A stretch of DNA of 64,000 nucleotides from Bacteroidaceae bacterium. GTDB taxonomy: Bacteria > Bacteroidota > Bacteroidia > Bacteroidales > Bacteroidaceae. Shown piece by piece: positions 18,401 through 27,598 of this stretch (positions are counted from its first letter, which is position 1; each line of letters begins with the position of its first letter). The notes under the pieces are model-generated. The model was not told where the DNA came from. It saw only the letters and a list, made by a program, of their open reading frames with translations, and searched no databases. The stretch spans positions 1-64,000 of the forward strand of contig JAGBPB010000047.1 of NCBI GenBank assembly GCA_017633615.1, given 5' to 3'. A program made the position numbers and the translations under genes.

Positions 18401-18515
18401 CAACCGTGCTGCACGTCAGGAGATGCGTAATCAGAACGCTATGATGATGGGTCGAGGCGGCGGTATGGGCGGCGGCATGCGCGGAGGCGGTGGCATGCCC
18501 GGCGGCCGTAGATAA
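15483..18515 (+). CDS. TonB-dependent-type outer-membrane barrel protein (OMP_b-brl_3-like)
   Basis: A 1010-residue outer-membrane protein. Signal peptide (1-21, ending CLAQ). A carboxypeptidase-regulatory-like beta-sandwich follows at ~37-115 (VTGRIIDGSTTEYMPQVTI). Next is a plug-like region (~130-250, with LIKRLPGVEVDENGNITVNG and ILVDGQEYFGND), then a long barrel with alternating aromatic/Asn-rich strands. This combination fits the family of Bacteroidetes barrels (PF14905) rather than SusC: no SusD partner or SusC signature is present. The last ~25 residues are almost only Gly, Met and Arg (MGRGGGMGGGMRGGGG), an odd tail for a barrel. The substrate is unknown. The gene abuts rsmD convergently with no spacer. 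Confidence 0.85.
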   Translation: MKKAFLLLTIFILSVPQLCLAQRDNSNKEKSKLTGKASVTGRIIDGSTTEYMPQVTIQLMQLPDSSFVHGTISDNEGWFTIKKVPQGEYFLRYSFMGYTTVDFDFKVLKEDRDRQLGVFKMYESSIMLTEAVIEDALPPTQVVDDTLMFNVSAFRVPEGSVLEELIKRLPGVEVDENGNITVNGRTVTRILVDGQEYFGNDRQMATKNLPVNIIHRIKTYQRKSDLARITGVDDGEDETVMDLEIKPNMRNGWLHNIDGGIGKPVGNNDYGDWIKYLWSGRYTLNRFQANTQLSLNANSQNSGRGNGVSYNTQIGVNFSKNIGEPFPRRRNEFPLVVGGNIRFNGSTSRSLSESESETFATDYRDASFRNNSSNSNSGSGSVNGEFRMEWRPDSSLNIIFRPSFQLSKNNNNSGSDQVTFNTDPYLATDMTKILDEYKNLADSTMERIGVNSQKSYNHSETRNNQISGEFQFNKRFNDLGRNFTVRFTFGATKGTNDSYSYSDQKYYQPETQSRSRVQKRYNASPTDNSNWSGRVMWSEPIDSGRGNLQLSYQVQVNNRNQNRETYDFTKLKNDTWYDGWILPEDWESYRSDSLSRKATNVTRNHTITLQFRYNGDKSNFNVGVNFMPQYTGMDNFQYMGKVIGDTSRVVYNWSPSINYRYRWTRQKSIQLTLRTNTSQPSMEDMMDITDDSNPLNIRKGNPGLLPTLRNTMEANYQNYIQETQKTINLRISLENSLRNISQRTDYDPSTGVSVTQPQNMDGFWTNWSTSMNLSFNQTIPNSKWRYSATATAQFRHQESYMSTGRIGQYNPGSGTGGAAVLSATETISAGENGSVTYRNDWFEATVNGRFNYNHSENSQRQNGNMDTYTFSYGGRANARLPWRNLNLGTDITMQSRRGYSGSYNRNDLIWNANASFSFLKGNAGTLQIQYYDILNDESNVNRSVSTTGRTDTKNNNIHSYIMVHFILRVNVFGNRAARQEMRNQNAMMMGRGGGMGGGMRGGGGMPGGRR

Positions 18516-19046
18516 TCATTTGAAGAATGAGAAGTGGACGGAGCCGTACCGCTTCATGTCAGTAAAGTGCGGGTGATTTGAGAAGTTGTTCTTGCTGCCG
18601 TGCTCCAGCACAAAGATGCCGTCAGGAGCAAGCAGGTTTCCCTCAAAGATAAGATCAGGAATGTCTGTCAGGTTCTCCAACTGGTATGGAGGATCAGCAA
18701 ATATAAAGTCAAACTGCGTGTTGCAGCCGGCTATGTATTTGAATACATCGCCCTTGACAGGGAGGCAACGGTCAGTCTGGACGGTATCCATGACCTTGCG
18801 AATGAAACTGTAGTGGGCAGGGTCTTTCTCAACGCTTACCACATGTGAGCAGCCACGTGATACCAGCTCTATGCTTATGCTGCCCGTTCCGGCAAACAGA
18901 TCCAGCGCCGTAGCGTCTTCCAGATCAATGCGGTTGGCCAGTATGTTGAAAAGACTCTCTTTGGCAAAATCAGTGGTGGGACGTGCACTGAATGTTCTAG
19001 GCACGTCCCACCTTCTGTGTTTGTATATACCGCTTATTACGCGCAA
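18516..19046 (-). CDS. rsmD: 16S rRNA (guanine966-N2)-methyltransferase
   Basis: Methylates G966 of 16S rRNA with SAM. The 176-residue product shows the RsmD N-terminus (MRVISGIYKHRRWDVP), RPTTDFAKESLFNIL, the SAM motif LDLFAGTGSISIEL and the catalytic DPPY. Its stop codon touches that of the outer-membrane barrel gene, which is convergent. The 251-residue gene upstream ends 4 nt before its ATG, so the two are probably co-transcribed. Confidence 0.95.
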   Translation of the reverse strand: MRVISGIYKHRRWDVPRTFSARPTTDFAKESLFNILANRIDLEDATALDLFAGTGSISIELVSRGCSHVVSVEKDPAHYSFIRKVMDTVQTDRCLPVKGDVFKYIAGCNTQFDFIFADPPYQLENLTDIPDLIFEGNLLAPDGIFVLEHGSKNNFSNHPHFTDMKRYGSVHFSFFK

Positions 19047-19050
19047 GGTA

Positions 19051-19806
19051 TTACTCCCAGTTACCTGAGTTGTTATCTACCTTCATGCCACGATAGCGGC
19101 CGCGGTCATCGCAATCCTCCAGCAGGTTGATGATCTCCTGCTTGTCAAGACCACCCAGGTAGTTCTCAAACAGGGTCTTGGCCTCAAATGTATGAGAGAT
19201 AACGCCTGACTTTGAAGTGTCTGATGCAACAGACATCTCAAACTGCTTACCGTCACTGAACGGAACGTAGCGGAGTGAATCCGGATCAATTCTTCCTTTG
19301 TAGAGTGAATCATAAAGGCTTACCCATGCGGTCTCACGGCTGAAGAGGAACTCCTTTGTTCCATCAGGATTGATGGTGATGAAGCCCTCAGTAGCTGCTC
19401 TCTGCCACAGAGTATCAGCCTCATACTGCTTCTGGGCAGCCTTGCGGCCGGTAAGCTGTGAAGCATCAAGCTCAGCCTGGCGAGCCTTTGCATAAAGAGC
19501 CAGAACCTTGTTCTCTGTCCAGTTGTTTTCCAGCTGGTCATCGGTCAGATCACCTATCTTACGAACGATAGGAAGCTTGCCGTTCTTGATGAATGCGGCC
19601 AATGAATCAAAGTTGTCGCAATAACCGTCGTGCTGATAGTTGTACTCAGTCTGTGCGGCCTTGATGTCCATCAGTCTCTCTATGACGGCCTTATCACGGA
19701 TATCCTTTTCTCTTTCAAATCTGATAGGATTCATGATGCTTCCGTAAACAATGTAGATAAGGGCTACAATGCAGAGTGCAAGAAGAATGTTGATGACTTT
19801 TTTCAT
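19051..19806 (-). CDS. Membrane-anchored protein with pseudopilin-like N-terminus, unknown
   Basis: A 251-residue protein. Residues 5-22 form one hydrophobic helix; then IMNPIRFEREKDIRDKAVIERLMDIKAAQTEY continues as an amphipathic helix. This resembles the N-terminal helix of type II secretion pseudopilins, but without a prepilin peptidase site. The remainder is soluble and probably periplasmic, with a variable middle and a C-terminal GRYRGMKVDNNSGNWE. It is encoded upstream of rsmD. The function is unknown, and no secretion partners are nearby. Confidence 0.75.
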   Translation of the reverse strand: MKKVINILLALCIVALIYIVYGSIMNPIRFEREKDIRDKAVIERLMDIKAAQTEYNYQHDGYCDNFDSLAAFIKNGKLPIVRKIGDLTDDQLENNWTENKVLALYAKARQAELDASQLTGRKAAQKQYEADTLWQRAATEGFITINPDGTKEFLFSRETAWVSLYDSLYKGRIDPDSLRYVPFSDGKQFEMSVASDTSKSGVISHTFEAKTLFENYLGGLDKQEIINLLEDCDDRGRYRGMKVDNNSGNWE

Positions 19807-19894
19807 ATAGGATGTTTTTTATTTATTTTCGCATCGCAAAAATAGAACATTTATCCGTATTTATTCATAAAACAACATTTTTTTGCTTTTCAAC

Positions 19895-21328
19895 ATGAAT
19901 ATTACCCCGATATATGAGGATATTATGGCCGAATTCCGGTTTGAACCCACTCATGAGCAAGCCGTTGCCATGAGCCGTCTGGCCGGTTTCGTGAGCGATC
20001 CCGCGGGGCGCAGGGTATTCCTGTTGAAAGGATATGCGGGAACGGGTAAAACGGCCATCGTGGGCTCTCTGGTGCGCACTCTGGTCAAGCACCGCCGCAG
20101 GGTGGTGCTTATGGCTCCCACCGGGCGTGCTGCCAAAGTTTTTTCAAATACATCGGGTTTCCCGGCATGCACCATCCACAAAAAGATCTACCGCCAGAAG
20201 TCACTTGTGGATATGGGCAGCTTCCAACTGGACCGCAATATGCATGAGCACACCGTTTTCCTGGTCGATGAGGCCTCAATGATATCCAATGAGGGTCTCT
20301 CCGGCTCCATGTTCGGTACCGGGCGGTTGCTGGATGACCTTATAACCTACGTCTACTCCGGCGTTGACTGCCGCCTGCTCATGCTGGGCGATCAGGCACA
20401 GCTGCCTCCTGTGGGGGAGCATGAGAGCCCGGGGCTTTCAGCCGATGTGCTTGCGGGCTACGGACTGAGCGTATCAGAGTTCTGCCTGGAGAACGTGATG
20501 CGTCAGGAGCATGAATCAGGCATACTCTACAATGCCTCGTTGCTGCGTGATTTTACCGTTGACTCAAACGCCGTCACGGGGTTCCGTTTCAAGTTTGACG
20601 GATTCCAGGATGTTGTAAGGATATCTGGCAGTGATCTTATTGAGGCGCTCAGCAGCTGCTACAGCCGTGACGGTATAGACCAGACTATGGTGCTGTGTCG
20701 CTCCAATAAGCGTGCCATAGTCTATAACAACGGAATCCGCAACACCATTCTTGACCGTGAGGATGAGCTTAGCCGCGGTGACAGCGTGATGATTGTCAAG
20801 AACAATTACTATTGGACGGAACATCTTGTAGCCGATGAGGGGTATGACTCATATTCAGAGATTCCGTCATTCATAGCCAACGGTGACATAGCGGTCATTC
20901 GCCGCGTACGCCGCCAGCGTGAGCTGTACGGATTCCGGTTTGAGGATGCCGTGCTCTCGTTTCCTGATTATGATGACCTGGAGATGGATGTCACGCTCCT
21001 GCTTGATACCCTGCACAGTGAGGCTCCCTCACTTACCCGTGAGGAGAGTGACAAGCTCTTTAACAGCGTGATGGAGGATTACGCTGATGTACGTTCCAAA
21101 AGAAAGAAGATGGAGCTGCTGCGGGAGAACAGGCACTTCAACGCCCTGCAGATCAAATACGCCTACGCCGTAACCTGCCACAAGGCTCAGGGCGGCCAGT
21201 GGAAGAACATCTTCATAGATCAGGGCTACGTCACTCCTGAAATGCAGGATGAGGAGTACTACCGCTGGCTCTATACCGCGCTTACCCGCGCCACCCAAAC
21301 TGTCTATCTGGTAAACTGGCCTGAATAA
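19895..21328 (+). CDS. RecD2/UvrD-type ATP-dependent DNA helicase
   Basis: A superfamily 1 helicase of 477 residues. Walker A GYAGTGKTAIV (~46-56), motif Ia (APTGRAAKVF), Walker B VFLVDEASM, motif III (LLMLGDQAQLPPVG) and the C-terminal YAVTCHKAQGGQW and YTALTRAT motifs are all visible. This is the UvrD_C_2 arrangement of RecD-like helicases without the long N-terminal part of RecD2. It is probably a DNA repair helicase. The ATG at 19895 is used; the frame also opens at a TTG 12 nt earlier. It ends in a hairpin shared with convergent alaS. Confidence 0.9.
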   Translation: MNITPIYEDIMAEFRFEPTHEQAVAMSRLAGFVSDPAGRRVFLLKGYAGTGKTAIVGSLVRTLVKHRRRVVLMAPTGRAAKVFSNTSGFPACTIHKKIYRQKSLVDMGSFQLDRNMHEHTVFLVDEASMISNEGLSGSMFGTGRLLDDLITYVYSGVDCRLLMLGDQAQLPPVGEHESPGLSADVLAGYGLSVSEFCLENVMRQEHESGILYNASLLRDFTVDSNAVTGFRFKFDGFQDVVRISGSDLIEALSSCYSRDGIDQTMVLCRSNKRAIVYNNGIRNTILDREDELSRGDSVMIVKNNYYWTEHLVADEGYDSYSEIPSFIANGDIAVIRRVRRQRELYGFRFEDAVLSFPDYDDLEMDVTLLLDTLHSEAPSLTREESDKLFNSVMEDYADVRSKRKKMELLRENRHFNALQIKYAYAVTCHKAQGGQWKNIFIDQGYVTPEMQDEEYYRWLYTALTRATQTVYLVNWPE

Positions 21329-21329
21329 A

Positions 21330-21354
21330 AAAGCCCCGCTGTCAGCGAGGCTTT
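21330..21354. terminator. Bidirectional terminator between the helicase gene and alaS
   Basis: AAAGCC (21330-21335) pairs with GGCTTT (21349-21354), with further CGC/GCG pairing inside. It lies between the convergent stop codons at 21328 and 21359, with A-rich and T-rich flanks. Confidence 0.75.
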
Positions 21355-21358
21355 GTTA

Positions 21359-23968
21359 TTACTTGATAGTGCTCAAAATTGCGTCAACTGCCTGATGAAG
21401 ACCGTCGGGGTTTTTGCCTCCGGCAGTTGCGAAGTGGGGCTGACCGCCGCCACCGCCCTGGATGAGCTTGGCTGCCTCGCGAACCATCTGGCCGGCGTTG
21501 AAGCGTGAGGTCAGATCCTCGCTGACGCTTACGGTAAGCATGGGCTTGCCGGCTTCTTCACTGCCTATTACAACTATGGTTGAGGTGGGCAGTTCGGCGC
21601 GGATGCCGAATACCAGATCCTTGACCATTGCGGCCGATGCAGGCATAACATTGCTGATGACCTTGATGCCGTTTACGTCCTTGGCCTGGCTTATAAGCTT
21701 GCTCTTATACTGTGCTGTCTTCTCCTTGACAAACTCCTCAATCTGTTTCTTGAGAGCTGAGTTCTCCTCAAGTGCTTTCTTGGCGGCAACCTCAACTGAA
21801 GAACCGGGAAGTATAGCCTTGAGAGTTGTCATGGCATCCTGCAGAGAGTAAACCATCTCTTCGACAGCCTGACCGGTGATAGCCTCGATACGGCGGACGC
21901 CGGCTGCGATTGAACTCTCAGATATGATCTTGAACATACCTATGCGGCCGGTTGATGATGCGTGTACACCGCCGCAGAACTCAATTGAGTTACCGAACTG
22001 TACTACACGAACCTTATCACCGTATTTCTCACCGAACAGGGCTATCGCACCAAGTTTTTTGGCCTCCTCAATGGGCAGGTCACGATGCTCCTGCAGGGGC
22101 AGGTCCTCACGTATCTTCTCGTTGACCAGGCGCTCTACCTGACGCAGCTCCTCATCAGTCACCTTCTGGAAGTGTGAGAAGTCAAAGCGCAGGCCGTCAG
22201 GGCTTACAAGTGAGCCCTTCTGCTCAACGTGTGTACCCAGAACATCACGCAGAGCCTCATCAACCAGGTGGGTTGCTGTGTGGTTGGCCTCGCAGGCGTG
22301 ACGCTTGTCGGTATCAACGCATGCCATCATGGGAGCCTCAGGGTGCTCGGGCAGTTTCTTTGTGATATGCACGGGCAGACCGTTTTCCTTCTTGGTGTCA
22401 ATTATCTCAATAGTCTCAAATTCACTTACAATAACGCCGGTGTCACCTACCTGACCACCCATCTCGGCATAGAACGGAGTCTTGTCAAGAACAATCTGGT
22501 AGATTACGCCGCTCTTCTGCTTAACCTCGCGGTAACGCAGGATAGAGGTCTCATACTCGGTGAAGTCATAACCTACAAACTCAGTCTCACCCTCCTTAAG
22601 TACCACCCAGTCACCGTTCTCAACGGCGGCGGCGTTGCGGGCGCGGGCTTTCTGCTTACCCATCTCCTCATTGAACTCCTCAATGTTCACGGTCATGCCG
22701 TTCTCACGAAGGATAAGTTCGGTAAGGTCAAGCGGGAATCCGTAGGTATCGTAGAGTGTGAATGCGTTCACACCGCTTATCTCGGTGCTGCCGGCAGCCT
22801 TGGTATCGGCCATAACCTTGTCAAGCAGTTTGATACCGGTATCAAGTGTGCGCAGGAATGACTCCTCCTCCTCGATGATAACCTTCTCAATGAGTGTCTT
22901 CTGCTGGCCGAGTTCAGGATAGGCATCACCCATATTGTCAATCAGCACGGGCAGCAGCTTGTAAAGGAATGCCTCCTTCTGGCCCAGGAACGTGTAGGCG
23001 TAACGCACTGCACGGCGCAGGATACGGCGTATTACATAACCGGCTTTGGCGTTTGAGGGCAACTGGCCGTCTGTGATTGAGAAGGCGATGGTGCGGATAT
23101 GGTCGGCCACAACGCGCATTGCTATGTCAACCTTCCCATCCTTGCCGTACTGCTTGCCGGTAAGTGCGCCTATCTCTTTGATGATGGGCTGGAATACGTC
23201 GGTGTCATAGTTGGACTGCTTGCCCTGCAGGGTGCGTACCAGACGCTCAAAACCCATACCGGTGTCAATAACCTTGGCGGGCAGGGGCTCCAGTGAGTGG
23301 TCAGCCTTGCGGTTGAACTGCATGAACACCAGGTTCCATATCTCAATTACCTGGGGATGATCCTTGTTTACCAGGTCGCGGCCGGGTACGGCGGCTTTCT
23401 CTGCATCGGAGCGTGAATCCATATGGATCTCGCTGCAGGGACCGCAGGGACCGGTATCACCCATCTCCCAGAAGTTGTCATGCTTGTTTCCGTTCAGGAT
23501 ATGATCCTTGGGCAGGAACTGCTCCCAGATGGCAGCGGCCTCGTTGTCGCGCTCCAGACCCTCCTCCTTGCTGCCTTCAAATACGGTAGCGTACAGGTTC
23601 TTGGGGTCCAGTTTGAGTACATCGACCAGATACTCCCATGCCCAGCTGATGGCCTCCTTCTTGAAGTAGTCACCGAATGACCAGTTGCCCAGCATCTCGA
23701 ACATGGTGTGGTGGTAGGTATCGTGTCCTACCTCCTCCAGGTCGTTGTGCTTACCGCTTACGCGAAGGCACTTCTGTGAGTCTGCCACGCGGCGGCTTTT
23801 GGGGGCACGGTTACCCAGAATGATATCCTTGAACTGGTTCATTCCGGCGTTGGTGAACATAAGGGTGGGGTCATCCTTGACCACCATAGGGGCTGAAGGT
23901 ACTATCAGGTGCCCTTTACTCTCAAAGAAACGCTTATAGGAATCACGTATTTCCTTTGCTGTCATCAT
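21359..23968 (-). CDS. alaS: Alanyl-tRNA synthetase
   Basis: Charges tRNA-Ala. The ~869-residue product begins [19 protein letters not shown], with the class II catalytic domain ([34 protein letters not shown]). It continues with the editing domain ([12 protein letters not shown] and CGGVH, whose His/Cys bind zinc) and the C-terminal oligomerisation domain ending in the Gly-rich [15 protein letters not shown]. Two adjacent ATGs (23968, 23965) are possible. The frame's ATG at 24004 lies within a -7 box and is excluded. It is divergent from the M23 gene. Confidence 0.96.
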   Translation of the reverse strand: MMTAKEIRDSYKRFFESKGHLIVPSAPMVVKDDPTLMFTNAGMNQFKDIILGNRAPKSRRVADSQKCLRVSGKHNDLEEVGHDTYHHTMFEMLGNWSFGDYFKKEAISWAWEYLVDVLKLDPKNLYATVFEGSKEEGLERDNEAAAIWEQFLPKDHILNGNKHDNFWEMGDTGPCGPCSEIHMDSRSDAEKAAVPGRDLVNKDHPQVIEIWNLVFMQFNRKADHSLEPLPAKVIDTGMGFERLVRTLQGKQSNYDTDVFQPIIKEIGALTGKQYGKDGKVDIAMRVVADHIRTIAFSITDGQLPSNAKAGYVIRRILRRAVRYAYTFLGQKEAFLYKLLPVLIDNMGDAYPELGQQKTLIEKVIIEEEESFLRTLDTGIKLLDKVMADTKAAGSTEISGVNAFTLYDTYGFPLDLTELILRENGMTVNIEEFNEEMGKQKARARNAAAVENGDWVVLKEGETEFVGYDFTEYETSILRYREVKQKSGVIYQIVLDKTPFYAEMGGQVGDTGVIVSEFETIEIIDTKKENGLPVHITKKLPEHPEAPMMACVDTDKRHACEANHTATHLVDEALRDVLGTHVEQKGSLVSPDGLRFDFSHFQKVTDEELRQVERLVNEKIREDLPLQEHRDLPIEEAKKLGAIALFGEKYGDKVRVVQFGNSIEFCGGVHASSTGRIGMFKIISESSIAAGVRRIEAITGQAVEEMVYSLQDAMTTLKAILPGSSVEVAAKKALEENSALKKQIEEFVKEKTAQYKSKLISQAKDVNGIKVISNVMPASAAMVKDLVFGIRAELPTSTIVVIGSEEAGKPMLTVSVSEDLTSRFNAGQMVREAAKLIQGGGGGQPHFATAGGKNPDGLHQAVDAILSTIK

Positions 23969-24001
23969 ATTTTTAAAGAATGTATTTACAATTTGAGGTT
24001 G

Positions 24002-24029
24002 CAAAGATAATGCAAATTCACTATTTTTG
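24002..24029. promoter_or_regulatory. Back-to-back -7 boxes of alaS and the M23 gene
   Basis: The minus-strand box TATCTTTG (complement at 24002-24009) serves alaS, leaving ~30 nt of leader. The plus-strand box TATTTTTG (24022-24029), with TTGC 19 nt upstream, serves the M23 gene and is only six nucleotides from its ATG. The two promoters overlap, so they may compete. Confidence 0.6.
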
Positions 24030-24035
24030 CGTGCA

Positions 24036-25004
24036 ATGAGGAAAGTTTACTATCAGTATGATCCGCAACGCAGGGTTTACCGCAGGGTATATCCTACTTT
24101 CGGGCAGAGAATAGCTTCCTGGTTCTGGCGTCTGTTTTTAGCCGTAGTGCTGGGAGGTATCTTCTTTATCATATACTGGTTTGCGGTAAGCACTCCGCAG
24201 GTTGGTAACCTTATGGTTGAGAACAGCCGTCTGCAGACACAGTACCGCGTGCTTTCGCGCAAGGTTGATGACGCCCTCATGGTGCTGCATGATATTGAGG
24301 AGCGTGATGACAACCTATACCGTGTGTTGCTGGAGGCTGATCCCGTACCAGAGGTGGCTCGTCAGGCCGGTTATAACGGGACCAACCGTTACGCTGAACT
24401 GATGGACATGTCAAATGCTGAGTTGGTTATTAACACCTCTCAGAAGGTCGATATGCTTGAAAAGAAGCTCTACATGCAGACCCGTTCGTTTGATGAGATA
24501 GTGGAACTGTCACGTGAGCAGGAACTCAAGCTGGCCTGCATCCCGGCTATCCAGCCTGTCTCCAACAAGGACCTTAAGCGTACCGCCTCCGGTTACGGCT
24601 GGCGTAATGACCCCATCTATCACGTAGCTACTTTCCATCACGGAATGGACTTTGCGTGCGATACGGGTACTCCGGTCTATGCAACAGGTAACGGTAAGGT
24701 CATTCATGCCAAGTGGCAGTCAGGATTCGGTAATCTTGTGGAGATAGACCACGGGTACGGCTACAAGACCAGATATGCGCACTTGAGCAAGATACTTGTC
24801 AAAAACGGGCAGGAAGTTGTACGCGGTGAGGAGATAGGACTGGCCGGATCAACAGGCAAGAGCACAGGCCCCCACGTTCACTATGAGGTATGGATAGGTA
24901 ATCATGACGTCAACCCCATCAACTACTACTTCATGGATCTGGATGCCAGCCAGTATGAGGAGATGGTCAGCCTGGCCGAGAATCACGGAAAATTATTTGA
25001 CTGA
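24036..25004 (+). CDS. M23 family metallopeptidase (murein endopeptidase)
   Basis: A membrane-anchored peptidoglycan hydrolase of 322 residues. It has a basic N-terminus, one transmembrane helix (~26-52), a coiled-coil region (~60-170) and a C-terminal LytM/M23 domain with the zinc ligands in FHHGMDFA and GPHVHYEVW. All four ligands appear to be present, so it is likely an active enzyme rather than an EnvC-type activator. The ATG at 24036 is preferred; the frame opens upstream only at a TTG within the promoter. The MerR-family gene follows after 7 nt. Confidence 0.9.
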   Translation: MRKVYYQYDPQRRVYRRVYPTFGQRIASWFWRLFLAVVLGGIFFIIYWFAVSTPQVGNLMVENSRLQTQYRVLSRKVDDALMVLHDIEERDDNLYRVLLEADPVPEVARQAGYNGTNRYAELMDMSNAELVINTSQKVDMLEKKLYMQTRSFDEIVELSREQELKLACIPAIQPVSNKDLKRTASGYGWRNDPIYHVATFHHGMDFACDTGTPVYATGNGKVIHAKWQSGFGNLVEIDHGYGYKTRYAHLSKILVKNGQEVVRGEEIGLAGSTGKSTGPHVHYEVWIGNHDVNPINYYFMDLDASQYEEMVSLAENHGKLFD

Positions 25005-25011
25005 TAACAAT

Positions 25012-25377
25012 ATGCCGTTAAATCCAAACAAGGAACTCAAGAAGTATTACTCCATTAAGGAGGTATCAGAGATGCTTGACATCCCTGACAGCACGCTCCG
25101 TTACTGGGAGAAGGAGTTCAAGGAGATTTCACCCAAGAAGAATGCCAAGGGTATAAGGCATTATACCATTCAGGATATTGAGCAGATCAAGCTGGTGAAC
25201 CATCTTGTAAAGGAGAAATCACTCACCATCAAGGGAGCCAAGACGCGTATCAAGGAGAATCCGCAGAAGACTGTCGATACCCATGAGGTGGTAGAGAAGC
25301 TCAAGGCTGTGCGTGCTGAGCTGGTTGCCATCCTGGATGAGCTGAACGCTACTCCTCCTTGCGGACAACCGTTGTGA
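25012..25377 (+). CDS. MerR-family transcriptional regulator
   Basis: A 121-residue regulator. The N-terminal winged helix reads YYSIKEVSEMLDIPDSTLRYWEKEF and is followed by the dimerising coiled coil (IEQIKLVNHLVKEKSLTIKGA). There is no effector domain. The ATG at 25012 places the MerR motif near the N-terminus, as usual. It is co-transcribed with the M23 gene upstream. Its last 29 nt overlap the end of rel on the other strand. Confidence 0.92.
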   Translation: MPLNPNKELKKYYSIKEVSEMLDIPDSTLRYWEKEFKEISPKKNAKGIRHYTIQDIEQIKLVNHLVKEKSLTIKGAKTRIKENPQKTVDTHEVVEKLKAVRAELVAILDELNATPPCGQPL

Positions 25378-27586
25378 TGTTCTTGATTTTCTTCAGTTCT
25401 TTCTGAATCTTGTCCACGTCTTTAAGGCTGTGGACCATAATGTTTATAGTACCTTCAAAAACACCCTCGTTGGCCTCAATCACCAGCTTCTGGATGTTTA
25501 CGTTCATCTTCTGGGATATTACTTCAGTAACCTTGCCCAGCGTACCTACTGAATCCAGACCTTTTAAATATATGTTTACAGGGAACAGGCTGTTCTCTAT
25601 CTGCCATTTTACCGTAAGTATCTTGTTGCCGTTTCCGGCCTTAAGTTTGGTGGCCACCTCGCACTTGCGCTTGTGTATGGTAATGTGGCCGTTGTCATCA
25701 AGGAATCCCAGCACGGCATCACCGGGCACAGGTTTGCAGCAGCTGGCAAACGTGTAACGGTGCATATCCATATCATTGATTATAAGCGTCTGCTTAAGGT
25801 CATAGTTGGAGTTGGTCTGCTCTTCTTTATTCTTGTCCTTATCCTTTGATGATGATGAGAATGATGACCAGAACCTTTTGTACCAGCTGTCTGTCTCACC
25901 TTTCAGGATATTGCGTTCAGTATCACCCAATATGATCTTTTTCTGTCCCAGCGCAATCATCAGCTCATCACGGGTGCTCATGCCGTGCAGACGGCATATG
26001 CGCTCCATCTTCTCAGTATCAACCTCAAGCTCCTCATTCTCCAGGAATTCATGGAATATGGCCTCACCGAACTTCTGGTTGGTGCGCTCCTCCTTGCGCA
26101 GCAGCTGCTTTATTTTGCCGCGGGCCTTGGCCGTAGTGACAAAATCAAGCCATTCAGGATTTATTTTCTGGCTTTTTGAGGTAAGTATCTCCACTTGGTC
26201 ACCACTCTTTAGCTCATAGTTTATGGCCTCAAGCTTGTGGTTTACCTTGGCACCTATGCAGTTGGTACCCATATAGGTGTGTATGGTAAAGGCAAAGTCA
26301 AGCACCGTACTGCCCTGGGGCATGGTACGCAGTTCACCCTTTGGGGTAAAGATGAATATCTCCGATGAGTACAGGTTAAGCTTGATGGTATCCAGAAAGT
26401 CCATAGAGTCCGGCTGCGGATCCTCCAGAATCTCCTTGATGGTCTCCAGCCAGTGGGTAAGTTCGCTCTCGTCCTCCTCATAACTGGAGCCTTCCTTGTA
26501 TTTCCAGTGGGCGGCAATACCCTGTTCGGCGATATCATTCATGCGGCGGCTGCGTATCTGCACCTCAACCCACTGGCCTGAGTTGCTCATCAGGGTAACG
26601 TGCAGGGCTTGGTATCCGTTGGCCTTGGGGTGTGTAACCCAGTCACGCAGACGGTCCGGGTGTGACTTGTATATCTTGGTCAGTGCCAGGTATATGTCAA
26701 AGCACTCACTCTGCTCCTTTTCAGGCGATGACGGATCAAAGACTATTCTTACGGCCAGTATGTCATACACCTCATCAAATGTGAGGTTGTTCTTGTTCAT
26801 CTTCTTCCAGATGGAGAAAGGTGATTTTATGCGGCCGAACATATTGTATGTTATGCCCAGTGAATCCAGTTTCTCAGCTATAGGTGCTGTAAAGTCATCG
26901 TAGATGTTGTTCAACTCCTCACGTGAGAATGAAAGCTTCTGCTGAATGTCCTTGTACTCAGCGGGGTGCTCATACTTGAAACTCAGGTCCTCCAGCTCTG
27001 ATTTTATCTTGTTCAGTCCCAAACGGTATGCCAGTGGAGCGTATATGTAGAGTGTCTCACCCGCTATCTTGTACTGCTTGCGCGGTTGCATACTCTCCAG
27101 CGTACGCATGTTATGCAGGCGGTCAGCAATCTTTATCAGGATGACGCGGATATCATCATTCATGGTGAGCAGCAGCTTCTTGAAGTTCTCAGCCTGGGCT
27201 GATGCCTTGTCGCCGAATATGCCGCCCGCAATCTTGGTCAGTCCGTCAACAATCTGCGCTATCTTGGGACCGAACACGTTCTTTATGTCATCGGCGGTGT
27301 AGTCTGTGTCCTCAACAACATCATGCAGCAGAGCTGAGCATATTGATGTGGAGCCAAGCCCTATCTCTGAGCACACTATCTGTGCTACGGCAAGAGGGTG
27401 CATAATATAGGGCTCACCTGAGTGACGGCGTACGCCCTTGTGGGCCTGGCGCGCAAACTGGAAAGCCTTGGTTATTATCTCCACCTTCTTGCGATGCTTG
27501 GTCTGGAGATAAGAGTCAATAAGATGCTGGAAGGCCTCATCTATGAGTCTCTCTTCATCGGGCGAAAAAAGATTTTCCTCACTCAT
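25349..27586 (-). CDS. rel: Bifunctional (p)ppGpp synthetase/hydrolase
   Basis: Makes and degrades (p)ppGpp in the stringent response. The 745-residue product has an HD hydrolase domain with LLHDVVEDTDYT (H88/D89) and KIADRLHNMRTL. The synthetase domain follows (FGRIKSPFSIWKKM, YDILAVRIVF, HPKANGYQALHVTL), then a TGS domain (FTPKGELRTMPQGSTVLDFAF), a helical/zinc-finger region and a C-terminal ACT domain. Both catalytic domains look intact. It is last in the run parA-parB-DUF5683-mltD-rel, 12 nt after mltD. It ends in TAG and overlaps the merR-like gene convergently. Confidence 0.95.
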   Translation of the reverse strand: MSEENLFSPDEERLIDEAFQHLIDSYLQTKHRKKVEIITKAFQFARQAHKGVRRHSGEPYIMHPLAVAQIVCSEIGLGSTSICSALLHDVVEDTDYTADDIKNVFGPKIAQIVDGLTKIAGGIFGDKASAQAENFKKLLLTMNDDIRVILIKIADRLHNMRTLESMQPRKQYKIAGETLYIYAPLAYRLGLNKIKSELEDLSFKYEHPAEYKDIQQKLSFSREELNNIYDDFTAPIAEKLDSLGITYNMFGRIKSPFSIWKKMNKNNLTFDEVYDILAVRIVFDPSSPEKEQSECFDIYLALTKIYKSHPDRLRDWVTHPKANGYQALHVTLMSNSGQWVEVQIRSRRMNDIAEQGIAAHWKYKEGSSYEEDESELTHWLETIKEILEDPQPDSMDFLDTIKLNLYSSEIFIFTPKGELRTMPQGSTVLDFAFTIHTYMGTNCIGAKVNHKLEAINYELKSGDQVEILTSKSQKINPEWLDFVTTAKARGKIKQLLRKEERTNQKFGEAIFHEFLENEELEVDTEKMERICRLHGMSTRDELMIALGQKKIILGDTERNILKGETDSWYKRFWSSFSSSSKDKDKNKEEQTNSNYDLKQTLIINDMDMHRYTFASCCKPVPGDAVLGFLDDNGHITIHKRKCEVATKLKAGNGNKILTVKWQIENSLFPVNIYLKGLDSVGTLGKVTEVISQKMNVNIQKLVIEANEGVFEGTINIMVHSLKDVDKIQKELKKIKNITTVVRKEE

Positions 27587-27598
27587 CTTGCTGTCCTT

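Noticed and set aside
15483..18515. Reading the barrel gene as a SusC of a polysaccharide utilisation locus
   Set aside because: There is no SusD partner, no SusC plug signature and no glycan-degrading genes adjacent.
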